From a virus, in IMG/VR virus record IMGVR_UViG_3300005515_000054, positions 1 to 25,547 of that record: a stretch of 25,547 nt of DNA. One strand, given 5' to 3'. The notes beneath the pieces were generated by a model. The model did no database searches. It had not been told where the DNA came from and worked only from the letters and a program-made list of their open reading frames with translations. Below, one piece after another: positions 15,974 to 21,360 of the stretch (position 1 is the first letter of the stretch; each line of letters begins with the position of its first letter). The position numbers and the translations under genes were made by a program.

Positions 15974-16591
15974 TCAGCACCACTGCGGCCGCTGGCGCGG
16001 CGTCGAGTTCGTGAAGTTGCGGAAGACCTGCGCCTGGGTCGCGCCGATCGCGGCCTCGTACTCACCCGCGGCAATGGAGGCCAGCTCGGGACTGAAGTAG
16101 TCGGCGCGCGGGTTCAGCAGCAGCCGCTTCTTGGCGCCAGCGACCAGCGCGTCGCGAAACTGCAGCGCCATGTCGTCGGCGATGCCGGTCGCGGTGTCGC
16201 CGGGCTTGAGCGAGGCCTGGAACTGCAGCTTCGAGCCGGCGCCGTAGTCGGTCGCGGTCAGCACGTTCACCCGGTCACGCGAGGCCACTCCTGCGTCAAG
16301 GCCTGCATGCAGCTCCGGATCGGCCTCGAAGCAGTTGAAGTTGAGGATGTCGATCGGGCTGCCGTTGAGGGTTGCGCGCTCGAGGCGCTCCACCACGGCG
16401 CCCGCCGGCAGCGTCAGGGTGTAGGTCCGCTGGCCCGCGACGGTCGCGATCTCCGGCAGCCACGGGCGCCAGGCCCGGGTCCGCTTGAAGAAGTCCTGCG
16501 CTGCGAGCCGCAGGGCCCGCGCGATGGTCGGCTCCGCTGCCCCGGTGACGTGGGGCAGCAGGTCCGGCAGGAAGTAGGACCACTGGGCCAT
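15974..16591 (-). CDS. Head-tail adaptor-type protein
   Basis: This 205-residue protein has an N-terminal helical stretch (LPHVTGAAEPTIARALRLAAQDFFKRTRAW, about 12-40), a beta strand TYTLTLPAGAVVERL, and a C-terminal helix pair with FRDALVAGAKKRLLLNPRADYFSPELA. The layout fits phage adaptor proteins of the SU10 adaptor type that bind the portal ring. GAGGCCCGC precedes ATG 16591, and the upstream stop is seven bases away. It forms a natural pair with the DUF6682 protein downstream. Confidence 0.55.
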   Translation of the reverse strand: MAQWSYFLPDLLPHVTGAAEPTIARALRLAAQDFFKRTRAWRPWLPEIATVAGQRTYTLTLPAGAVVERLERATLNGSPIDILNFNCFEADPELHAGLDAGVASRDRVNVLTATDYGAGSKLQFQASLKPGDTATGIADDMALQFRDALVAGAKKRLLLNPRADYFSPELASIAAGEYEAAIGATQAQVFRNFTNSTPRQRPQWC

Positions 16592-16598
16592 GCGGGCC

Positions 16599-17015
16599 TC
16601 AGCTGCGGCGGCGCGACGGGCGGGCGGCGGCCTGGGCCGGGGCAGCGCCTTCCACCGGAGCGGCGGCGACCACCTCGGCGCCCTCGACCGGCGCGGCGTC
16701 CTCGTCGCCTTCGTCGTCGGGCTCATCCTCGCCTTCGCCCGGCGGCGAGGCCTCCGGGGTGTGGCCGACGGCATCGAGGTCCGTGTCCAGCGTGCCGCCG
16801 ATCGGGGCAACCAGCGTCGACGCGGCCTGGAAGTCGGCCGGATCGATCGGCCCGAAGTCCTCGGAGTTCAGCAGCCGCTCCAGCAGCGCCGGCTCGTTGA
16901 CGTCGCAGACGAGATCACCGTACTCGTCGGGCTTGAAGACGAACGGCGTGCCGTCGCCTCCGCGAACGACGACGGTGCCATCGCGGCGCGGCTTGATCGT
17001 GGTCTGGAGCTTCAT
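16599..17015 (-). CDS. Small head-region protein with acidic tail, unknown
   Basis: This 138-residue protein has a compact beta-rich N-terminal part (about 1-50, with TVVVRGGDGTPFVFKPDEYGDLV) and a long low-complexity C-terminal tail: first acidic (EGEDEPDDEGDED), then Ala/Pro/Val-rich, ending in a basic cluster (RPSRRRS). It starts after a rho-independent terminator with a strong AAGGACCCCGACC ribosome binding site, so it may be the first gene of a separate transcript or receive readthrough. I do not recognise a family. Position suggests a head or head-tail component. Confidence 0.5.
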   Translation of the reverse strand: MKLQTTIKPRRDGTVVVRGGDGTPFVFKPDEYGDLVCDVNEPALLERLLNSEDFGPIDPADFQAASTLVAPIGGTLDTDLDAVGHTPEASPPGEGEDEPDDEGDEDAAPVEGAEVVAAAPVEGAAPAQAAARPSRRRS

Positions 17016-17037
17016 GGTCGGGGTCCTTCAGGGTCGG

Positions 17038-17067
17038 AAGAAAAAAGGGGAAGCGCGCAGCCTCCCC
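17038..17067 (-). terminator. Rho-independent terminator downstream of the capsid genes
   Basis: On the minus strand GGGGAGGC, loop TGCGC and GCTTCCCC form an 8-bp stem (one G-U pair), followed by TTTTTTC. It lies between the decoration protein gene and the small acidic protein gene, so it would separate the highly expressed capsid genes from the tail and lysis genes, acting fully or as an attenuator. Confidence 0.8.
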
Positions 17068-17108
17068 CTGGTGTGGCGATCGGCCGGAGGCGGCCAGGTC
17101 GGTCAGCC

Positions 17109-17576
17109 TCAGGCGGCGCGGTAGAACACCGTGACGCCGACGTTGCCGGCGGCGGCGACGGTTGGCGCCGTGCTGACCTTCAGGCCGATGCGGCGATCGA
17201 CGGCCGCCGGCTGTACGTTGACCAGCGCGTTACCGTTGAAGGTCAGCCGCTGCAGGAAGTCCGTGTTGGCCGCCGTGGTCGAGCCCCAGTTCTTGCCGCC
17301 GTCGGCGGCATCGGTCGACAGGTCGGTGCCGGCCGCGTTCAGGATCCCGACCTGCAGCACCATCGCAGCGGCGCCGGTGTCGACGTCGGTGCCGTCGACC
17401 TGGACGTCCACCGGCACGCAGCCGGCCGGCAGGATGCCGATCTGGCCGGCGTTGTTCAGCGCCAGGTCGGCGGCGAGCACCGCCAGCGGGAAGCGCACGG
17501 CGACGATCTCGGCGCCGGCGGGATAGACCACCGGCTTGCGGCCGGTGATGTAGTCGTTGCTGTTCGTGAAGGACAC
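17109..17576 (-). CDS. Probable capsid decoration/cement protein
   Basis: This 155-residue protein follows the major capsid gene and is mostly beta-strand in character with few charged helices: AGAEIVAVRFPLAVLAADLAL, then LPAGCVPVDVQVDGTDVDTG and a C-terminal GLKVSTAPTVAAAGNVGVTVFYRAA. Size and position match cement proteins that stabilise expanded capsids, such as the Bbp16 type next to the BPP-1 capsid gene. That family link is a guess I cannot test here. It starts with GTG at 17576, supported by AGGAGATCAAC just upstream. Confidence 0.5.
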   Translation of the reverse strand: MSFTNSNDYITGRKPVVYPAGAEIVAVRFPLAVLAADLALNNAGQIGILPAGCVPVDVQVDGTDVDTGAAAMVLQVGILNAAGTDLSTDAADGGKNWGSTTAANTDFLQRLTFNGNALVNVQPAAVDRRIGLKVSTAPTVAAAGNVGVTVFYRAA

Positions 17577-17609
17577 GTTGATCTCCTAGAAGGTTGAGCC
17601 CTGTTGAAG

Positions 17610-17631
17610 ACCGGCCGCCGCGGCGGCCGGT
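17610..17631. repeat. Perfect 22-bp palindrome after the capsid gene
   Basis: ACCGGCCGCCG is followed immediately by its exact reverse complement. It lies just after the stop codon of the major capsid gene and before the decoration protein gene. No T-tract follows, so it is not a classic terminator. As RNA it would be a very stable stem that could protect the capsid mRNA from 3' decay or reduce downstream expression. Confidence 0.6.
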
Positions 17632-17637
17632 GGTCGA

Positions 17638-18756
17638 TCAGCGGTTGGCCGCCGCCGTGTCCAGCGCGAAGACGCCGAAGTCCTGGTCGCCCTGGCCGTC
17701 CACCGTGAAGCGGACCTTCTTGACGCCGAAGATCGAGGACGTGGTGATCACGACCTTGTCGCCGTTGTCGCGGGTCTCTTCGTTCCAGGTGAAGCGCATG
17801 TTGGTGCCCGGGGAACCGAATGCCACCACGGCGGCCTGCGAGCCCAGGAACAGCGCGCGCGCCGCTTCCACGTTGCCGCCGGCACCCGCGTTGTTGAAGC
17901 GGATGACGTTGCGGTGGCTGTGCAGGATGCAGCCGCGGTACATGCCCAGCGAGCCCTTGAACAGCGGGCTGTTGCGCCCCTCGGCCGAGGCCGCCGCCTT
18001 CTGGATGTCCATCCACTGGCCGGTCGACGTGTTGGCGCGCAGGTCGTCTTCCTGGAAGGTGTGCATCACGCACACGAAGGTCTCGTTGCCGTCGATCTTG
18101 CAGGGCTGCAGGACCGGGATACCGGTGGCACCGCCGCCCTGGCTGTCGGCGCGCGTCTTGGCGCGGTCGACCAGGCGCAGATCGAACTTGTCGGCCGCGT
18201 CGATGTTGTTGAACGCGGTGGCGTCGTTGCCGAACAGCTGGTGGTTGCTGTCCGGCGCGAACAGCGCGTTGTTGGCGCGGCCGGCGTAGCCTTGCGGCAG
18301 CAGGAAGTTGGGGTTGATGCCGCGGTTGCCGGACAGGTAGATGAACAGCAGTTCATCCTGCAGGCGCGCCCACCAGTTCGACTGCTGGCGCTTGGCCTTT
18401 TCGCGCAGGTTGTGCAGCGTGCGCTTGCGGGTCATGCGACCGCCGGTGTTCACACCGCACCGGGCCTGATCGATGTAGATCTGGTCGGTGTAGAACTTCT
18501 GCGCTTCCTCCTTGCCCTCGAGCGTGTCCTCGCCCTCGACCGGCGCCATGCGCAGCTCGGCCAGCAGGTCATAGGTGATCTGCTCACCGGCGTCCGACTC
18601 GAGGTCGGTCAGGATCTGGATGGGGACCTCGGCCTCGGCGCCGCGCGCCATGAAGCGCTGGTTCCAGTACGAGGATTGCGAGGTGTCGAGCGCCAGCATG
18701 CCGCCGAATCGCTTGACGGCCTTCGGGTCGTTGACGCCAACGATGGTACGGGCCAT
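17638..18756 (-). CDS. Major capsid protein, N4-gp56 type
   Basis: This 372-residue protein is the shell subunit (HK97 fold expected). Features typical of the N4-gp56 capsid family include the N-terminal VKRFGGMLALDTSQSSYWNQRFM region (about 14-36), a glycine-poor linker with IQILTDLESDAGEQITYDLL, MTRKRTLHNLREKAK, WWARLQDELLFIYLSGNRG, and a C-terminal NAGAGGNVEAARALFLGSQAAVVAFG with FTVDGQGDQDFGVFALDT. GAAGGAGTATCTCC precedes ATG 18756, the strongest ribosome binding site in the operon. Upstream are a second hairpin with AGGAG in its loop and the inserted HNH gene; the scaffold gene lies before them. Confidence 0.88.
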   Translation of the reverse strand: MARTIVGVNDPKAVKRFGGMLALDTSQSSYWNQRFMARGAEAEVPIQILTDLESDAGEQITYDLLAELRMAPVEGEDTLEGKEEAQKFYTDQIYIDQARCGVNTGGRMTRKRTLHNLREKAKRQQSNWWARLQDELLFIYLSGNRGINPNFLLPQGYAGRANNALFAPDSNHQLFGNDATAFNNIDAADKFDLRLVDRAKTRADSQGGGATGIPVLQPCKIDGNETFVCVMHTFQEDDLRANTSTGQWMDIQKAAASAEGRNSPLFKGSLGMYRGCILHSHRNVIRFNNAGAGGNVEAARALFLGSQAAVVAFGSPGTNMRFTWNEETRDNGDKVVITTSSIFGVKKVRFTVDGQGDQDFGVFALDTAAANR

Positions 18757-18780
18757 GGAGATACTCCTTCAGGTTTGAAA

Positions 18781-18797
18781 GAGCACCTCCTGCGCTC
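18781..18797 (-). promoter_or_regulatory. Capsid-gene leader hairpin with AGGAG loop
   Basis: On the minus strand GAGCGC-AGGAG-GTGCTC gives a 6-bp stem (one G-U pair) with AGGAG in the loop. It ends 24 bases before the capsid ATG, just upstream of the true ribosome binding site. It differs in sequence from the four-copy palindrome but has the same design, a GGA exposed in a short hairpin loop. It could bind a CsrA-type protein or form a ribosome standby site. Confidence 0.45.
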
Positions 18798-18818
18798 GGG
18801 CTTGACGTTGCGGCTTGC

Positions 18819-19364
18819 TCAGCCGTGATCGGACTCTGTCATCCTTGGCACGAGATCCGCAGTGACGAGCGGAAGGAAGTTCCGTCGGCCAAACTCTCCG
18901 TGCTCTGCCAGGCTCGCCAAGTCATAGTGATAGGCCGCCTCGACATCAGATGCGAAGTACCCGACATGCACCCGACGACCGTCGGCGCGCCGGATCTTGA
19001 CTTGCCATGGCTTTCGCCGGCCGACCAACTTGCGGTCGATGCAGACGCCCTTGTATCTGGAGGTTGTGGACTCGGGCGTCTTCTTGGCCTGGTTCCAGGC
19101 GTTCTGGTGCTCGCTGACGAAGCGCAGATTGGATCTCACGCAGTTCAGCGTGTTGCCGTCGATGTGGTCAACGATTTGGCCTTCGGCGGCTCGCATGATC
19201 ATGCGATGGAGGTAGCATTCCTCCCCTGTCGGGGCACGCCACTTGACGTAACCGTGCCCACCCCGCGTCCGCTTGTACGAGAAGGAATGCTCTTTCAGAA
19301 GGTGCAGGTCGCACTCGTCAAGCAGCAGCACGCGTCTTTGATTGATCGCAACCTTCGCAATCAT
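18819..19364 (-). CDS. AP2-domain HNH homing-type endonuclease
   Basis: This 181-residue protein combines an HNH nuclease fold and a DNA-binding AP2 domain. The HNH part (about 45-95) has YLHRMIM, IVDHIDGNTLN, SNLRFVSEHQNAWN, giving the His-Asn-His metal and catalytic residues (His67, Asn79 or Asn75, and the His86/Asn88 area). The AP2 part (about 101-153) runs SRYKGVCIDRK, WQVKIRR, RRVHVGYFASDVEAAYHYDLASL. Such genes are selfish and spread by cutting alleles that lack them. It interrupts the scaffold to capsid order, starts inside the CsrA-like gene (47-bp overlap) and ends with palindrome copy 2 in its last codons. Local base composition is less GC-rich than neighbouring genes, consistent with transfer. 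Confidence 0.85.
   Translation of the reverse strand: MIAKVAINQRRVLLLDECDLHLLKEHSFSYKRTRGGHGYVKWRAPTGEECYLHRMIMRAAEGQIVDHIDGNTLNCVRSNLRFVSEHQNAWNQAKKTPESTTSRYKGVCIDRKLVGRRKPWQVKIRRADGRRVHVGYFASDVEAAYHYDLASLAEHGEFGRRNFLPLVTADLVPRMTESDHG
18837..18850 (-). repeat. AGGA-loop palindrome, copy 2 (end of HNH gene)
   Basis: The minus strand reads TGCCA-AGGA-TGACA, one base different from the other copies, leaving a stem with one mismatch. It overlaps the last codons of the HNH gene. The bases after it (GAGTCCG) resemble those after copy 3 (GATTCCG). It is about 80 bases upstream of the capsid start. Confidence 0.75.
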
Positions 19365-19521
19365 TCTCTCGGACCTTCTCGATCTTCAGATCGACGGGGG
19401 CTGTGACGCGCAGCCGCGCGACACGCCCGCTCTTGTGGATGACCTGGACCATGGCGCCGGCGAGCACCAAGGCCTCGCCGGGCTGCAGGTCCATCACGAG
19501 CGACGACTTGCGATCGGACAT
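19318..19521 (-). CDS. CsrA-like small RNA-binding protein (putative)
   Basis: This 67-residue protein resembles CsrA/RsmA, a homodimeric translational regulator of about 61 residues that binds GGA in hairpin loops near ribosome binding sites. Alignment by eye: SLVMDLQPGEAL corresponds to the CsrA start MLILTRRVGETL, and SGRVARLRVTAP to GNQVRIGVNAP, followed by a final strand (VDLKIEKV). The Gly-Glu pair (15-16) and the RLRVTAP strand are kept. The RNA-contacting Arg6 of CsrA is not, and Arg44 appears as Lys, so it is divergent. Its C-terminal tail (about 51-67) is shared with the HNH gene start and probably reflects that insertion. The start overlaps the scaffold stop as TGATG. Function is inferred, not certain. 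Confidence 0.55.
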   Translation of the reverse strand: MSDRKSSLVMDLQPGEALVLAGAMVQVIHKSGRVARLRVTAPVDLKIEKVRENDCEGCDQSKTRAAA

Positions 19522-20558
19522 CAGGTCCCCGCGAGATAGCGCGAGCGCTGGTCCGGCGTCATGCGGGCCAGCTTGGCTTCGAGCTTGTCGCCGTCGAGCG
19601 AGTCGAGCTCGGCAAACTCGTCGCCGGTGTCGCCGGGATGGTCACCGCCGGGGACGTGGGCGAGCGTGGGCGGGGCCGCGGAGACCGGCGGCGTGCGCGG
19701 TGCCGGCGCGGGTGCAGCGGGCGCCTTCGCTGCGGCGGGCGCGGCAGCCGCCGGCGCCGCTGCCGGCGTCGCGGCGACATCGCCGTGCAGCGCCTGCACG
19801 CGCTTATGGGCCTCGCGCAGGAACCAGGTCATGTCCTTGTCCTCGTTGGCCGGGTTCTGCGCCAGCGCGCGGACGAAGCCGTCGAGGTCGTGATTGCGGG
19901 CCTTGTCCGTCGCGTAGTCGACGCCGCCGCTGGAGCGCACCTCCTGGAAGAAGCCCTCCACCGCGTTGATCCACTGCTGGCGCTGCGATTGCTCGCGCGA
20001 CTCGCTGGAGATGTCGGCCTTCACGCGCAGGGCGTTGAGCTCGTCGCGCTCCTCCATGAGCGCGTCGTTCTGCTTCGTGTACTCCTGGATCGTGATCTCG
20101 CCGGCCTCGAGCTTGTCGCCCAGCGCCTTGCGATCGTCGGTCAGCTTCTTGACGCGGGCGTCGTAATCAGCGGGCAGCTCGGCGTGGTAGACGGTCTCGC
20201 GCGGGCGCGGCGCCGGCGCAGGTTCGGCGGCTGCAGGCGCCACCGCGGGCGCTGCGGCGGGCGCAGCGGCGGCGGGTGCTTCGGCCGGGGCCGCCGCGGC
20301 CGGGGCTTCGGCTGGCGCAGCTGCCGGAGCAGCAGCTGGCGCTGCAGGCGCAGCGGCCGGTGCCGGAGCGCTGGCCGCGTCATCGGCTTCGTCCTCGTCG
20401 ACCTCGGCGTTGTCGTTGGCCGCCGCGACGACAGCGGCTAGTGCCGCCTTCTCGTGCTCGGACAGCTCGTCGGCCATAGCCGCGCGCTCTTCCTCGGTCA
20501 GGGTGGACATCGCGTGCTGGACGTCGACGTCTTCGGTGGGTTGGGTGTTCGCACTCAT
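19521..20558 (-). CDS. Capsid scaffold protein
   Basis: This 345-residue protein is acidic and mostly helical. The N-terminal helices (about 15-50) lead to a long Ala/Pro linker (61-118), a helical central domain (about 120-255, with DYDARVKKLTDDRKALGDKLEAGEITIQEYTKQNDALMEERDEL, coiled-coil-like), a second Ala/Pro linker, and a C-terminal helical end LEAKLARMTPDQRSRYLAGT that may bind the capsid subunit. Position just upstream of the capsid gene is the usual place for scaffold. No protease motif is visible. The ribosome binding site before ATG 20558 is weak (GGAGCCTCGCGC). Confidence 0.75.
   Translation of the reverse strand: MSANTQPTEDVDVQHAMSTLTEEERAAMADELSEHEKAALAAVVAAANDNAEVDEDEADDAASAPAPAAAPAAPAAAPAAAPAEAPAAAAPAEAPAAAAPAAAPAVAPAAAEPAPAPRPRETVYHAELPADYDARVKKLTDDRKALGDKLEAGEITIQEYTKQNDALMEERDELNALRVKADISSESREQSQRQQWINAVEGFFQEVRSSGGVDYATDKARNHDLDGFVRALAQNPANEDKDMTWFLREAHKRVQALHGDVAATPAAAPAAAAPAAAKAPAAPAPAPRTPPVSAAPPTLAHVPGGDHPGDTGDEFAELDSLDGDKLEAKLARMTPDQRSRYLAGT
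20205..20375. repeat. Ala/Pro low-complexity linker repeats in scaffold gene
   Basis: About 57 codons encode APA, AAP and EAP units, built from GCN/CCN-rich imperfect repeats. It forms the first linker of the scaffold protein and is prone to length variation. It also explains the many spurious open frames on the other strand. Confidence 0.7.
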
Positions 20559-20592
20559 GCGCGAGGCTCCGTGGGGTGGGTTGGGAAAGGGG

Positions 20593-20790
20593 TCAGGCCT
20601 TGGCCTTGTCGGCTTCGCCGGCGACGCTGGCGAGCTCGATCAGCTTCTGCTTGGCCATGGCGGTGGCTCGGTCGTGGCGCTTGCGATCGCGCTTGATCTC
20701 CTCGGCCTCCATCAGCGTCCGCATGTCGCATTCAGCGCGCCATTCGTCCTCTTCTTGCTTGCTGCCGATCAGCGATGCTCCCTTGGCCAT
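20593..20790 (-). CDS. Small helical charged protein, unknown
   Basis: This 65-residue protein starts MAKGASLIGSKQEEDEWRAECD and is helical and highly charged throughout (Glu, Lys, Arg), ending in a Lys/Ala tail. I recall similar small proteins before scaffold genes in related podoviruses but know no function. GGAGTGAGCC precedes the ATG at 20790; the TGA within it ends the Rz gene, so translation is coupled. Palindrome copy 3 lies about 30 bases upstream of the start. Confidence 0.6.
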   Translation of the reverse strand: MAKGASLIGSKQEEDEWRAECDMRTLMEAEEIKRDRKRHDRATAMAKQKLIELASVAGEADKAKA

Positions 20791-20793
20791 GGC

Positions 20794-21324
20794 TCACTCC
20801 TGTTTGGGTGCGGCGGAATCTGCCATCCTTGGCACGGGCGGCGCGGCCGGGCCGGGCCAGGCCTCGATCAGCGTTCGGACGTCGCTGGCGTGCCGGTCAG
20901 CACGCTCTGCCACTTCGCCATATCGCGCCGCGCACTGGTCGAATACCTCTCGGAAGGCAGCGACTCGGCTGAGACAGGCGCCGTGGGACTCGCCGGACAT
21001 TCGGACGGCAGCGTCGGCCGCGTCGCGCAGGCCGTCGCGCAGAGCGCGAACAGCAGCGACGTCACGCTGCAGCGCCACTTCGCGGCCGCGCGCAGCGGCC
21101 AGGGCTTGATCGACTTGGGCACGTTGGCTCCTTTCCGCCTTGAGGACGTGGCGGATCTGTTCGGTGCGCTGCTCGGCGAGGTCCAAGGCCTGGTCGGACA
21201 TCGCCTTCTGGTGCTTGCCCTTCAGCCCCTCGATCTCGCCGTCATAGCGCCAGCCCTGCACCGTCCACGCCGCGGCGAACGCGAGCACGGCGGCGACCAA
21301 CGACGAGATCAGCAGCGATTTCAT
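20794..21324 (-). CDS. Rz: Rz-like inner-membrane spanin
   Basis: This 176-residue type II membrane protein has an N-terminal signal anchor (about 3-21, LLISSLVAAVLAFAAAWTVQGW) and a long periplasmic helical, coiled-coil-prone region rich in Arg, Gln and Ala (25-110). Cys residues near 115-130 and a Pro-rich C-terminal end complete it. With Rz1 it fuses inner and outer membranes in the last lysis step. I prefer ATG 21324 because the hydrophobic segment starts at once; ATG 21342 and GTG 21351, inside palindrome copy 4, are alternatives. No other Shine-Dalgarno is visible: AAGGA of the palindrome sits 17 bases from ATG 21324. The gene is flanked by copies 3 and 4 and lies far from holin and endolysin. 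Confidence 0.78.
   Translation of the reverse strand: MKSLLISSLVAAVLAFAAAWTVQGWRYDGEIEGLKGKHQKAMSDQALDLAEQRTEQIRHVLKAERSQRAQVDQALAAARGREVALQRDVAAVRALRDGLRDAADAAVRMSGESHGACLSRVAAFREVFDQCAARYGEVAERADRHASDVRTLIEAWPGPAAPPVPRMADSAAPKQE
20821..20834 (-). repeat. AGGA-loop palindrome, copy 3 (end of Rz gene)
   Basis: The minus strand reads TGCCA-AGGA-TGGCA, a perfect 5-bp stem with AGGA loop. It falls within the last codons of Rz, giving the peptide VPRMADS, close to VPRMTES at copy 2. It is about 30 bases upstream of the 20790 start. Confidence 0.8.
20868..21122 (-). CDS. Rz1: Rz1-like outer-membrane spanin lipoprotein, embedded in Rz
   Basis: This 84-residue frame lies wholly inside Rz in another reading frame, the classic Rz/Rz1 layout. 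It starts with GTG at 21122, directly after AAAGGAGCCAAC, one of the best ribosome binding sites in the window. The N-terminus is basic (KSIKPWPLRAAAKWR), followed by a hydrophobic stretch and a lipobox ending in Cys32 (LCATAC). The mature part is short and Pro/Ser-rich (TRPTLPSECPASPTAPV), as in known Rz1 proteins. It would be lipid-anchored in the outer membrane and pair with Rz. It is normally missed by gene finders because it is nested. Confidence 0.8.
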   Translation of the reverse strand: MPKSIKPWPLRAAAKWRCSVTSLLFALCATACATRPTLPSECPASPTAPVSAESLPSERYSTSARRDMAKWQSVLTGTPATSER

Positions 21325-21335
21325 GGCGGGCCAGC

Positions 21336-21351
21336 GTGCCATCCTTGGCAC
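21336..21351 (-). repeat. AGGA-loop palindrome, copy 4 (before Rz)
   Basis: The minus strand reads GTGCCA-AGGA-TGGCAC, a perfect 6-bp stem with AGGA loop, the longest stem of the four. It lies nine bases after the tailspike gene stop and 11 bases before ATG 21324 of Rz. It contains an in-frame GTG (21351) and ATG (21342), so it overlaps all possible Rz starts. Confidence 0.82.
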
Positions 21352-21360
21352 GGCCGTCGA

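Noticed and set aside
9657-21351. N4-type hairpin promoters for a virion RNA polymerase as the explanation of the palindromes
   Set aside because: No giant virion RNA polymerase gene is seen here, and the AGGA loop differs from the known N4 loops. Not excluded if such a gene lies outside the window.
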